A stretch of 12,602 nt of DNA. Source: Chitinophagaceae bacterium (GTDB lineage Bacteria; Bacteroidota; Bacteroidia; Chitinophagales; Chitinophagaceae). The translations under genes and the position numbers were made by a program. The DNA lies in assembly GCA_021738605.1 (NCBI GenBank), contig JAIPBY010000054.1, positions 1 to 12,602 of the forward strand. The letters run 5' to 3'. Shown one piece after another: positions 1-7,386 of this stretch. Below the pieces are notes generated by a model. The model saw only the letters and a program-made list of their open reading frames with translations. It did no database searches and was not told the origin of the DNA. The number at the start of each line of letters is the position of its first letter. The stretch's first letter is position 1.

Positions 1-221
1 GCCACGGCAAGGCCAATGGTTACCGCCGGATTCAAATGGGCACCACTGATGTCTGCGGAAATATATACACCTACAAATACAGCAATGGCCCAGGCAAGGG
101 CAATCACAACAAGACCGGAATTATTTCCCTTGGTCTTGTCCAGCAAAACATTCGCTACAACCCCTGATCCAAGGGTAATCAGTACAGCAGTTCCGGTTAA
201 TTCAGCAACAAATGGACTCAT
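1..221 (-). CDS. glpF: Glycerol uptake facilitator / aquaporin (MIP family), 3' end outside window
   Basis: Partial gene: the start codon is the ATG read from 221 and the rest runs off the left edge after about 73 codons. The visible N-terminus begins MSPFVAELTGTAVLITLGSG, the first transmembrane helix of MIP channels. A second helix follows (about residues 40-58) and then SGAHLNPAVT, which contains the first of the two NPA boxes lining the pore of every aquaporin/GlpF protein. The family forms tetrameric inner-membrane channels; GlpF members pass glycerol. The second NPA box, whose neighbourhood separates glycerol channels from water channels, is not in the window, so the glycerol assignment rests on position: it starts 46 bases after glpD on the same strand, behind glpK. 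No Shine-Dalgarno sequence precedes the ATG. Family assignment is secure; substrate is inferred from the operon. Confidence 0.93.
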   Translation of the reverse strand, partial: MSPFVAELTGTAVLITLGSGVVANVLLDKTKGNNSGLVVIALAWAIAVFVGVYISADISGAHLNPAVTIGLAV

Positions 222-267
222 ATCTTGAATATTAAATGGTAAAATAAGGATTTTTTGGTTTCCTGCA

Positions 268-1821
268 TCAGCCCAGGTACTGCTCTGCCATTTCCTGGAA
301 ACGCTTGACCTGATCTTCCTTCCATGCAGCATCCATGCCCAATTGCTCCGCCATCAGCGTTGCCACAGGCTCGGCAGATGCAATGGCCGCCCTGGCATCC
401 ACAAACAACATCCGGGATCTTCTTGCAAGGATATCCTCTACTGTCATGGCCATTTCATTGGACACCGCCCAAACCAACTCTGCCTTGCAGTAATTGTGTA
501 AGGGATGAATGCGCTCGCCCATTGAGGAATCATCAGCGATCATTTGTCTGATAAAAACAGCATCTGACCCGTAAGCGGAAAACTCACTCCCATACAGGAT
601 ATGACTGTCATAACCATGCAAGCGCAGGTGTCTGGTGGCACATTTAACAATCGGAAGCTTGGCTACAAATGCGGCATTGTTGACCGCATCTTTTGCCATT
701 TTCCGGTACGTTGTCCATTTTCCACCGGTGATGGTAATAAGGTTGCTGGAAGAAACCAGAATGGTATGGTCCCTTGAGGCAAGGGCTGTGCTCCCTTTGT
801 TCAAGGTTTTGACCAGCGGCCTTAATCCTGCAAAAACTGACATGATATCTTTACGGGTGATATTTATTGAATTGTACGCATTGAAATGATTGATGATGAA
901 ATCAATTTCGGTTTCCAGCGCCATGGGTTCATCGCTGATCTCATCGAGTGGTGTATCGGTGGTGCCAATCACCAAGGCATCCTGCCAGGGAAGGGCAAAC
1001 AAAACCCTGCCATCTTCGGTCTTGGGTATCATCAATGCCACATCACCTGGGAAAAAAGCTTTGCTGATCACCAGGTGGATTCCCTGCGAGGGCATGACTG
1101 CTGCTGGCGCATCAGGATCATCCATGTCAAGAATATTGTCTACAAAAACACCCGTTGCATTGATCACCACTTTTGTGCTGATTGTGTATTCTTTTCCATC
1201 CAACTCGTCCTGGGCTTGTAGGCCAATCAGTTTCCCTTTTTCCTTGACCAGCCCGGTTACATTGACATAATTCAACAGGGTTCCACCCAAATCATCGGCC
1301 GTTCTGGCAAGGGCAATGGCCAGCCTGGCGTCATCAAACTGCCCGTCGCAATAGGCGACTCCACCCTTCAGTCCTTTCTTTTTGAGCGATGGCAAGGCAG
1401 CAAACAATTCTTTTTTACCCAGGATCCTGGTATGCCCGAGGCTTCGTTTTTGCGCCATCAGTTCATATATAAAAAGGCCAATGCCATAAAACCATTTGTC
1501 AAAGTATGAATAAACAGGGATGATGAATTCCTGCACACGCGTAAGGTGTGGTGCATTGGCCAGCAAAAAAGCCCTTTCCCGCAGGGCCTCCATCACCAAT
1601 TTGATGTTGCCCTGGGCGAGGTACCTGACGCCACCATGAACAAGCTTGGTACTCCGGCTGGATGTACCTTTGGCAAAATCATTTTTTTCCAGGAGCAATA
1701 CCTTAAAACCTCTTTGGGAAGCATCAACAGCAATGCCCAGCCCGGTTGCACCACCACCAATCACAACCATGTCCCAGGTTGTGGCCGTTTCCAATCGCTT
1801 TATGGCATCTTGTCTTTTCAC
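268..1821 (-). CDS. glpD: Glycerol-3-phosphate dehydrogenase, FAD-dependent (aerobic type)
   Basis: Oxidises sn-glycerol-3-phosphate to dihydroxyacetone phosphate and passes electrons through FAD to the quinone pool at the inner face of the cytoplasmic membrane. The 517-residue protein has the FAD Rossmann motif GGGATGLG at residues 22-29, an acidic ribose-binding residue at the end of the second strand (LLLEK, E46), the family signature GTSSRSTKLVHGGVRYL at 52-68 and the second signature GGKWTTYRKMA at 366-376. A C-terminal helical domain follows (about 395-515). E. coli GlpD has 501 residues; the extra length is mostly an N-terminal extension of about 15 residues, which I recall as usual in Bacteroidota. 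The chosen start is GTG (1821-1819); an out-of-frame ATG overlaps it and runs directly into TGA. A fallback start at Met18 would leave almost nothing before the Rossmann strand. Only four bases separate it from the glpK stop, so translational coupling is likely. Confidence 0.97.
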   Translation of the reverse strand: MKRQDAIKRLETATTWDMVVIGGGATGLGIAVDASQRGFKVLLLEKNDFAKGTSSRSTKLVHGGVRYLAQGNIKLVMEALRERAFLLANAPHLTRVQEFIIPVYSYFDKWFYGIGLFIYELMAQKRSLGHTRILGKKELFAALPSLKKKGLKGGVAYCDGQFDDARLAIALARTADDLGGTLLNYVNVTGLVKEKGKLIGLQAQDELDGKEYTISTKVVINATGVFVDNILDMDDPDAPAAVMPSQGIHLVISKAFFPGDVALMIPKTEDGRVLFALPWQDALVIGTTDTPLDEISDEPMALETEIDFIINHFNAYNSINITRKDIMSVFAGLRPLVKTLNKGSTALASRDHTILVSSSNLITITGGKWTTYRKMAKDAVNNAAFVAKLPIVKCATRHLRLHGYDSHILYGSEFSAYGSDAVFIRQMIADDSSMGERIHPLHNYCKAELVWAVSNEMAMTVEDILARRSRMLFVDARAAIASAEPVATLMAEQLGMDAAWKEDQVKRFQEMAEQYLG

Positions 1822-1825
1822 ATGA

Positions 1826-3322
1826 TCAATTGTTGGGTGCAGACCAGGCCAATACAGCCTTTACTGCCCTTTGCCAGTTGTCGATATGGGCTTTTTTTTC
1901 AGTTTCATCCATGGAAGGAATGAATTGGCCTGAGACTTTCCACTGGGATGAAATGGCTTCTACACTGTTCCAAAAACCAACTGCCAGTCCAGCAAGGTAA
2001 GCCGCACCAAGGGCTGTTGTTTCGATTACTTCAGGCCTCAACACTTTAACGGAAAGGATATCAGACTGAAACTGCATGAGCAGGTCATTGACGGTTGCGC
2101 CACCATCCACCCTGAGTTCTGCAATGGGCAGGCCGGCATCCGATTCCATTGCTTTGAGCACATCATAGGTCTGATAGGCGATGCTTTCCAACGTAGCCCT
2201 TGCAATATGCGCATCTGTCGTGCCACGGGTGATGCCAAAAATGGTTCCCCTCGCATAGGGATTCCAGTGTGGAGCACCCAGGCCTGAAAAGGCCGGAACA
2301 ACGACTACACCATCGGCACTGTTTACAGACGATGCCAAAGGCTGAACTTCGGATGAATTGCGGATTATTTTAAGTCCATCCCTCAACCACTGCACGGCAG
2401 CACCTGCAATGAAGACGCTACCTTCCAGGGCATAATTGGTGACACCATTGATTTGCCATGCCACGGTGGTAAGGAGATTGTTGTTCGATTTAACGGCCTT
2501 GGTGCCGGTGTTCATCAGCATGAAACAACCCGTACCATAGGTATTTTTCACCATCCCCACTCCTGTGCACATCTGCCCAAATAGGGCAGACTGCTGGTCT
2601 CCCGCCATGCCTGCAACGGGCACTTCAGGCATGCCAATGGCAGAAGCATATCCATACACCTCACTGTTGCTTTTCACTTGAGGAAGCACTGCCCTGGGGA
2701 TGTTCAGCATCACAAGCAATTCATCATCCCAATCCATTTTACCAAGATCAAACATCATGGTGCGCGAGGCATTGCTAACATCGGTTGCATGCACTTTACC
2801 CTCTGTGAGTTTCCACAAAAGCCAGGTATCAACGGTACCAAATGCAAGTTCCCCTTTCTCGGCCCTCTCCCTTGCACCATCCACATTGTCCAGGATCCAT
2901 TTAAGCTTGGTACCTGAGAAATAGGCGTCCACCACCAACCCCGTCTTTTCCCTGATCTTTTCGGCCCTGCCCTCATTTCTCAACTGGTCACAGAATGCGG
3001 CGGTACGCCTGTCTTGCCAAACAATGGCATTGTACACTGGCTCGCCTGTTTGACGGTCCCATACCAGGGTTGTTTCCCGCTGGTTGGTGATGCCAATGGC
3101 GGCCACAGCAGCTGATTTCAATCCCAGTTTAAGCATGGCTTCTTTGGCAACAGAAGCCTGGCTAACCCATATTTCCATCGGGTCATGCTCCACCCAACCG
3201 GGTTGGGGAAAATACTGGGTAAATTCTTTTTGGGCAACTGCCGCAATCGATCCATTGACGTCAAAAAGGATGGCGCGTGAACTGGTGGTGCCTTGGTCTA
3301 GGGAGAGGATGTATTGGGTCAT
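1826..3322 (-). CDS. glpK: Glycerol kinase
   Basis: Phosphorylates glycerol with ATP to sn-glycerol-3-phosphate, trapping it in the cytoplasm. The 498 residues match the family length (E. coli 502). FGGY-kinase features are all present: the first phosphate-binding loop DQGTTSSR at residues 9-16, NQRET at 80-84 (R82 and E83 contact glycerol), Y134, the catalytic aspartate D242 in MAGDQQSALFGQ, the second phosphate loop GTGCF at 263-267, and the adenosine-binding segment VDGGATVNDLLMQF at 405-418. The ATG at 3322 puts the first kinase strand immediately after the start, as in homologues. It is the first gene of the minus-strand glp operon, divergent from dnaX, with a 133-base intergenic region that holds its leader. 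I see no glpR-type regulator gene in the window. Confidence 0.98.
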   Translation of the reverse strand: MTQYILSLDQGTTSSRAILFDVNGSIAAVAQKEFTQYFPQPGWVEHDPMEIWVSQASVAKEAMLKLGLKSAAVAAIGITNQRETTLVWDRQTGEPVYNAIVWQDRRTAAFCDQLRNEGRAEKIREKTGLVVDAYFSGTKLKWILDNVDGARERAEKGELAFGTVDTWLLWKLTEGKVHATDVSNASRTMMFDLGKMDWDDELLVMLNIPRAVLPQVKSNSEVYGYASAIGMPEVPVAGMAGDQQSALFGQMCTGVGMVKNTYGTGCFMLMNTGTKAVKSNNNLLTTVAWQINGVTNYALEGSVFIAGAAVQWLRDGLKIIRNSSEVQPLASSVNSADGVVVVPAFSGLGAPHWNPYARGTIFGITRGTTDAHIARATLESIAYQTYDVLKAMESDAGLPIAELRVDGGATVNDLLMQFQSDILSVKVLRPEVIETTALGAAYLAGLAVGFWNSVEAISSQWKVSGQFIPSMDETEKKAHIDNWQRAVKAVLAWSAPNN

Positions 3323-3373
3323 GGTGGTTGAAGTGAGGTTGAGAGAGGTTTAGGGAAGTTGAAGGGGTTGAGA
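3323..3373 (-). repeat. G-free glpK leader with about 10-nt degenerate repeats
   Basis: In the glpK mRNA sense, the 53 bases directly before the ATG (3375-3323) contain no G. Within them the pentamer TCAAC, once as TAAAC, begins at 3371, 3362, 3352, 3342 and 3331, that is every 9-11 bases, followed each time by C/T/A-rich filler such as CTCAC or CCCCT. No stable hairpin is possible without G. There is no Shine-Dalgarno sequence. Function unknown; it could be an unstructured ribosome entry stretch or a binding track for a regulator. Confidence 0.6.
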
Positions 3374-3376
3374 TTC

Positions 3377-3384
3377 CTAAATTA
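3377..3384 (-). promoter_or_regulatory. Possible glpK -7 promoter box
   Basis: On the minus strand this reads TAATTTAG, one mismatch from the Bacteroidota -7 consensus TAnnTTTG. I find no convincing -33 TTG at the usual 17-23 base distance. Transcription from here would give a leader of about 50 bases that is entirely G-free. Confidence 0.35.
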
Positions 3385-3441
3385 ATAGAAAAAATCTAGA
3401 CCGAATCAGTTTTAAACCACAGAAGGCCTAAACCATTTTCC

Positions 3442-3449
3442 TTAAATTG
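3442..3449 (+). promoter_or_regulatory. Possible weak dnaX -7 promoter box
   Basis: TTAAATTG has two mismatches to TAnnTTTG, but it is followed by GCACC and lies six bases before the dnaX ATG, the same arrangement as at gltX. If used, the transcript would be nearly leaderless. No clear -33 element is seen. Confidence 0.25.
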
Positions 3450-3455
3450 CACCCG

Positions 3456-5252
3456 ATGGAAAATTTCGTTGTATCAGCAAGAAAGTACAGGCCTCAACAT
3501 TTCTCAACCGTGGTGGGGCAATCCCATATCACCACTACCCTGAAAAATGCGATCCTTCAACAACATCTTGCGCATGCATTTTTGTTCTGCGGGCCAAGGG
3601 GCGTGGGCAAAACAACCTGTGCCAGGATCCTGGCCAAAACCATCAACTGTGAACAATTGGGAAAGGATGGCGAGGCCTGCGACACCTGCAATTCTTGTCA
3701 ATCCTTCAACAATGGCGCCTCTTTCAATATCCATGAACTCGATGCCGCAAGCAACAACTCAGTTGATGACATCCGTGACCTGATTGAACAGGTCCGCTTT
3801 GCACCACAGGCAGGAAAATACAAGATATACATCATTGATGAGGTGCACATGCTCAGCTCCAATGCATTCAATGCATTCCTAAAAACACTGGAGGAGCCCC
3901 CTGCCCATGCCATTTTCATCCTTGCTACAACAGAAAAACACAAGATCCTCCCCACTATCCTTTCCAGGTGCCAGATCTTTGATTTCAAACGCATCACGCC
4001 TGCTGATATTGCTGCCCATTTGGATGAAATTGCCACCAAAGAAAACATCAAAGCCGAGCCAACAGCCCTCCACGTTATCGCCCAAAAAAGCGATGGTTGC
4101 ATGCGCGATGCCCTGAGCATCCTGGACAAGATTGTAAGCTTCACCAACGCCAACCTAACCTACAGCAATACCCTCGAACACCTCAATTTGCTCGACGAAG
4201 ATTATTTCTTCAAATTGCTGGACCTCCTGGACAGCGAAGACCTGCCGGGAGTGTTGACCATTTATGACGAGATTGACAAAAAAGGATTCGATGGGGACAT
4301 GGTACTGAACAACCTTTCAGAGTTTTTCAGGAACCTCCTGGTCAGCCGCGATCCAAGATCCATCAGCCTTTTACAGGTGGTGGAAGGGTTCCGGAACCGG
4401 TACATCGCTGCGGCCGCGTCCATCTCACCAGCCTACATGATTGGCGCCCTCAACATCCTCAACGAAGCTGAAATTGGATTCAAGCAGGCCAGGAACAAGA
4501 AACTGCACGTTGAGTTCCACCTGATCAAGTTGACTCACCTCAAACAAGCCGTCACCCTGGTGGAAGATGGGACCGCAATAAAAAAAAAACGGGTTGATGA
4601 GATAAAACCAGTTGCCTTCAAGCAAATCACCTTCGCCCCGCAAAAAACAAAACCTTCGGCAAAACTCATCATCGAAAGTCCACTCCCGACTGTTCAAGCC
4701 AAAGAACCCCAGCCTGTTTTAACAGCCCCAACGGAAAAACCATTGGGCAGGCCCATGCCCATTGCATCTCCTTCACAAGCACCTGCAGAAACCGTTTCTG
4801 CCGGATTGGGTTCACTGAAAAAAATCAGGGAACAGATCCAAAACAGAAAACAGGAGCAGGCGGAGGTATTTACCCTGAATGAAGAACGCCTGGATACTGC
4901 ATGGGCAGCTTATTTGCAGAAACTGCAGGAAAACAACCAGGTTACCAGCCTGAGCAACCTGAAAATGGCCAAGGTAACCATCATCGATGAGCTTGTTTTT
5001 GAGATCATGGCTGAGACCAGAATTCAACAACAATTCATAGAAAGTGAAAAGGTAGGACTGCTCATCCATGTGCAAGACTTTTTCAACAATCCAAAGGTCC
5101 AATTTATGGTTCAACTCAATCCATCAGCGGATCTGGAGGAAGTTGTAAAGGATCAGCCTTTATCGTTGAGAGAGCAGTATTTCAAGATGATTGAACGCTA
5201 TCCCATTATCAAGGAAATGAGGGACCAGCTCAATCTGGACCTCGATTACTGA
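3456..5252 (+). CDS. dnaX: DNA polymerase III subunits tau/gamma
   Basis: ATP-driven core of the clamp loader, which opens the beta clamp and places it on primed DNA; the tau C-terminus normally also tethers polymerase and helicase. Residues 1-180 form the AAA+ module: RKYRPQ at 9-14, Walker A GPRGVGKT at 46-53, the zinc-knuckle cysteines C65, C75, C78 and C81, Walker B IIDEVHML at 126-133, sensor-1 region LATTE and the SRC motif at 170-172. The lid and collar domains follow to about residue 370. A Pro/Ala/Lys-rich linker (about 375-450) leads to a C-terminal domain of about 145 residues, typical in place but not in sequence of enterobacterial tau. I use the ATG at 3456 (598 aa); an in-frame TTG nine bases upstream adds only three residues. 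Odd point: an A10 run at codons 375-378 at the core/linker junction (separate entry). Confidence 0.97.
   Translation: MENFVVSARKYRPQHFSTVVGQSHITTTLKNAILQQHLAHAFLFCGPRGVGKTTCARILAKTINCEQLGKDGEACDTCNSCQSFNNGASFNIHELDAASNNSVDDIRDLIEQVRFAPQAGKYKIYIIDEVHMLSSNAFNAFLKTLEEPPAHAIFILATTEKHKILPTILSRCQIFDFKRITPADIAAHLDEIATKENIKAEPTALHVIAQKSDGCMRDALSILDKIVSFTNANLTYSNTLEHLNLLDEDYFFKLLDLLDSEDLPGVLTIYDEIDKKGFDGDMVLNNLSEFFRNLLVSRDPRSISLLQVVEGFRNRYIAAAASISPAYMIGALNILNEAEIGFKQARNKKLHVEFHLIKLTHLKQAVTLVEDGTAIKKKRVDEIKPVAFKQITFAPQKTKPSAKLIIESPLPTVQAKEPQPVLTAPTEKPLGRPMPIASPSQAPAETVSAGLGSLKKIREQIQNRKQEQAEVFTLNEERLDTAWAAYLQKLQENNQVTSLSNLKMAKVTIIDELVFEIMAETRIQQQFIESEKVGLLIHVQDFFNNPKVQFMVQLNPSADLEEVVKDQPLSLREQYFKMIERYPIIKEMRDQLNLDLDY
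4580..4589 (+). promoter_or_regulatory. dnaX: A10 slippery run in dnaX, candidate programmed slippage site for gamma
   Basis: The frame reads ATA AAA AAA AAA CGG GTT GAT GAG, giving I375-K376-K377-K378-R379, and the ten As form the longest A run I see in the window. One extra A in the transcript, or a -1 ribosomal shift, gives ACG GGT TGA TGA: Thr, Gly and two stops in tandem, making a product of about 380 residues. One missing A, or +1, gives AAC GGG TTG ATG AGA TAA, about 382 residues. The site lies directly after the collar domain, where a gamma-type product should end. dnaX genes elsewhere are known to make gamma by translational -1 frameshifting (E. coli, A6G) or transcriptional slippage on an A9 run (Thermus thermophilus). 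Use here is inferred, not shown. Confidence 0.6.
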
Positions 5253-5283
5253 AAACCAGTGCAAATCTTTGCAAACAGACGTG

Positions 5284-5311
5284 TTGATTTCCTCATTTTG
5301 CCGTAATTTCG
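5284..5311 (+). promoter_or_regulatory. Probable pdhC promoter (-33 TTG, -7 TAATTTCG)
   Basis: TTG at 5284-5286 and TAATTTCG at 5304-5311 are separated by 17 bases, at the short end of the Bacteroidota TTTG/TAnnTTTG spacing, with one mismatch in the -7 box. The leader to the pdhC ATG would be about 35 bases. A second near-match, TCATTTTG, ends at 5300. Confidence 0.45.
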
Positions 5312-5351
5312 GCCTTCAAAATTATTCATTAACCTTAATATATACAGGGAT

Positions 5352-6968
5352 ATGGCCGAAGTGATCAGGATGCCTCTCCTCAGCGATACAATGACCGAGG
5401 GCAAAATCGTCAAATGGAACAAGAACGTAGGCGATACGGTCAAAAGTGATGATGTACTGGCGGATGTGGAAACAGACAAGGCCACCATGGAAGTGGTGGG
5501 CTATGCAGACGGCACCTTGCTATATGTAGGCATAAAAGAGGGAGAGGCTGCCAAAATCAATGAAATCATTGCCATCGTAGGCAAGCCTGGCGAAGACATA
5601 CAAAGCTATCTTGCAGCAGAAGCTGGTGCTTCAACCCCTGCCCCTGCCCCTGCTCCGGCTGCCCCATCCGCAGCCCCTGCTGCGGCAATCAGCCAAGCGC
5701 CTGTTGTCACTCCAGAACAATTGGGTGTTACGGTGATCAGAATGCCGTTGCTGAGTGATACCATGACTTCAGGAAAAATTGTTCAATGGAATAAAAAAGT
5801 GGGTGATACCGTCAAAAGTGACGATAACCTCGCGGATGTTGAAACAGACAAGGCAACCATGGAAGTGGTAGGCTATGCCGATGGCACCTTGTTGCACATT
5901 GGTGTTCCTGATGGTGAATCTGCCAAAATAAATGACATTATCGCCATCATCGGCAAAGCCGGCACCGATATCACAGGATTGTTGGCATCCCTTCAGTCAA
6001 CTGGATCCACTCCTGCAGCGGCAGCCGTATCGGCTCCAGCCCCTGTTGCAATTGCGGCAATCACGCCAGCAGCAGCACCTTCGAATGACAGTACAGACGG
6101 AAGGCTTAAAGCCTCCCCGCTTGCCAAAATACTTGCCAAAGACAAGGGCATTGACCTCTCCAAGGTCACCGGGTCTGGAGATGGCGGAAGAATCATCAAA
6201 AAGGATGTGGATGACTTTAAAGCAGCACCTGTTGCAGCCCAGGCCGCAGCAGCCCCAGCAGCTGCAAAAATCCTGGTATCCGGACAAGAAGGATACACAG
6301 ATACTCAGCTTACATCCATGCGCAAAACCATCGCCAGAAGACTTGGGGAGAGCATGTTCACTGCACCTCATTTTTACCTCACCATGGAAATTTGCATGGA
6401 CAATGCCATCAAAGCCCGTGTACAAATGAATGAGGTAAGCCCTACCAAAATTTCTTTCCAGGACATGCTGATCAAAGCATCTGCCCTGGCATTGAAAAAA
6501 CATCCGGCAGTAAACAGCAGCTGGATGGGAGATTTTATCAGAACCTACGACCATGTGCACATTGGCTCTGCCATTGCCCTTCCAGAAGGACTGATTGTTC
6601 CAGTATTAAGGTTCGCAGACCAAAAAAGCCTGTCTCAAATAGCCCTTGAATCCAAAGAGCTGTATGACAAGGCCAGGAACAAGAAGATTCAACCACAGGA
6701 TTTTACAGGAAATACGTTTACTATCTCCAATCTGGGCATGATGGACATTGATGAATTCACTGCCATCATCAACCCTCCAGACAGCTGTATTCTTGCTGTT
6801 GGTAAGATCAAAGAGGTGGTGATCAGGAAAGGAGAAGGCTTTACCACCACTCAGATGATGAAGCTGACCCTGAGCTGTGACCACAGAAGTGTTGACGGCG
6901 CTGTAGGTGCAAGCTTCCTCCAAACCCTCAAAAAGTACATGGAGAACCCAGTAACGATGCTGGTTTGA
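5352..6968 (+). CDS. pdhC: Pyruvate dehydrogenase E2, dihydrolipoamide acetyltransferase
   Basis: Core subunit of the pyruvate dehydrogenase complex; it carries acetyl groups on lipoyl-lysine and transfers them to CoA. The 538 residues read as lipoyl domain 1 (about 2-83, lipoyl lysine K43 in ETDKATME), Ala/Pro linker, lipoyl domain 2 (126-207, K167 in the same motif), a second linker, the peripheral subunit-binding domain (about 252-287, ASPLAKILAKDKGIDLSKV then GSGDGGRI), a third linker and the acyltransferase catalytic domain (about 315-538) with the active-site motif DHRSVDGA at 510-517. Two lipoyl domains and this length fit Bacteroidota E2 proteins. A branched-chain or 2-oxoglutarate E2 is less likely, because 2-oxoglutarate E2 normally has one lipoyl domain. 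No E1 or E3 gene is adjacent. It ends at a strong terminator, so it looks monocistronic. Confidence 0.92.
   Translation: MAEVIRMPLLSDTMTEGKIVKWNKNVGDTVKSDDVLADVETDKATMEVVGYADGTLLYVGIKEGEAAKINEIIAIVGKPGEDIQSYLAAEAGASTPAPAPAPAAPSAAPAAAISQAPVVTPEQLGVTVIRMPLLSDTMTSGKIVQWNKKVGDTVKSDDNLADVETDKATMEVVGYADGTLLHIGVPDGESAKINDIIAIIGKAGTDITGLLASLQSTGSTPAAAAVSAPAPVAIAAITPAAAPSNDSTDGRLKASPLAKILAKDKGIDLSKVTGSGDGGRIIKKDVDDFKAAPVAAQAAAAPAAAKILVSGQEGYTDTQLTSMRKTIARRLGESMFTAPHFYLTMEICMDNAIKARVQMNEVSPTKISFQDMLIKASALALKKHPAVNSSWMGDFIRTYDHVHIGSAIALPEGLIVPVLRFADQKSLSQIALESKELYDKARNKKIQPQDFTGNTFTISNLGMMDIDEFTAIINPPDSCILAVGKIKEVVIRKGEGFTTTQMMKLTLSCDHRSVDGAVGASFLQTLKKYMENPVTMLV
5361..5972 (+). repeat. Duplicated lipoyl-domain coding segment in pdhC
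   Basis: Residues 4-83 and 128-207 align without gaps at a 372-base offset (5361-5600 and 5733-5972). I count 66 identities in 80 residues. Synonymous sites differ much more, for example CTC CTC AGC against TTG CTG AGT in the shared LLS, so this is an older duplication kept similar at the protein level. Confidence 0.85.
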
Positions 6969-6984
6969 CCTATATATTCTACTC

Positions 6985-7013
6985 AAAGCCGGTCTAGCAC
7001 CGGCTTTTTTTTT
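6985..7013 (+). terminator. Strong intrinsic terminator after pdhC
   Basis: A perfect 9-bp stem AAAGCCGGT / ACCGGCTTT (6985-6993 and 6999-7007) closes a 5-base loop CTAGC. It runs into nine consecutive T residues (7005-7013). It begins 17 bases after the pdhC stop and ends only seven bases before the next gene's ATG. Confidence 0.9.
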
Positions 7014-7020
7014 CAATGTA

Positions 7021-7386
7021 ATGCCAAATAAGAAAACCCTCGTTATCGGCGCCTCAACCAATCCTGCACAATACAGCCATCTTGCTGTAAAGAAATTGCT
7101 TGCTGCAGGACATGAGGTGGAAGCCATAGGAAGGGAGGAATTCACTATTGAAAATATTTCAGTAGGCACAACAATGTCCCATTTTGAAGGGGTTGATACC
7201 GTAACGATTTACCTTAACGCAGACAGGCAAAAAGCCTACCAGGAGTATATCCTTTCTCTCGAACCCAAGCGCATCATCTTCAATCCCGGAGCAGAAAATC
7301 CAGACTTTCTTAAAGAAGCGACAAAAAAGGGAATTGATACTTTAGAGGCATGTACCCTGGTCATGCTCTCCGCGGGCACTTATTAA
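7021..7386 (+). CDS. Small CoA-binding domain protein (CoA_binding_2 / YccU-like)
   Basis: A single Rossmann-type domain of 121 residues. The N-terminal strand and glycine turn TLVIGASTNP (residues 6-15) are the nucleotide-binding start seen in the CoA-binding domain family related to the succinyl-CoA synthetase alpha N-terminus. RIIFNPGAENPDF (84-96) and the closing EACTLVMLSAGTY (109-121) match the conserved blocks I recall for the stand-alone bacterial members of this group. No catalytic domain is attached, no signal peptide or membrane helix is visible, and the protein should be cytoplasmic. The cellular role of these proteins is not established. The ATG at 7021 leaves only seven bases after the upstream terminator's T-run. 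The next gene lies 186 bases downstream. Confidence 0.82.
   Translation: MPNKKTLVIGASTNPAQYSHLAVKKLLAAGHEVEAIGREEFTIENISVGTTMSHFEGVDTVTIYLNADRQKAYQEYILSLEPKRIIFNPGAENPDFLKEATKKGIDTLEACTLVMLSAGTY

Noticed and set aside
3447..3455. In-frame TTG start three codons before the dnaX ATG
   Set aside because: It overlaps the possible promoter box, adds only three residues, and the ATG at 3456 gives the usual N-terminus just before RKYRPQ.
3698..4153. 151-codon minus-strand open frame inside dnaX
   Set aside because: It is fully antisense to the conserved AAA+ domain and shows no motif or start context.
4818..4824. A7 run in the dnaX linker as a second slippage site
   Set aside because: The run is shorter, and the -1 frame stays open for about 20 codons after it, so it lacks the immediate stop that makes the A10 site convincing.
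5253..5280. GCAAA-TC-TTTGC hairpin after dnaX as a terminator
   Set aside because: Only a 5-bp stem with a 2-base loop and no T-tract; too weak to call.
5993..6560. Long minus-strand open frames opposite the pdhC linkers
   Set aside because: They mirror the Ala/Pro-rich, GC-rich linkers of a clearly real gene, giving Ala- or Cys-rich low-complexity products with no recognisable domain.
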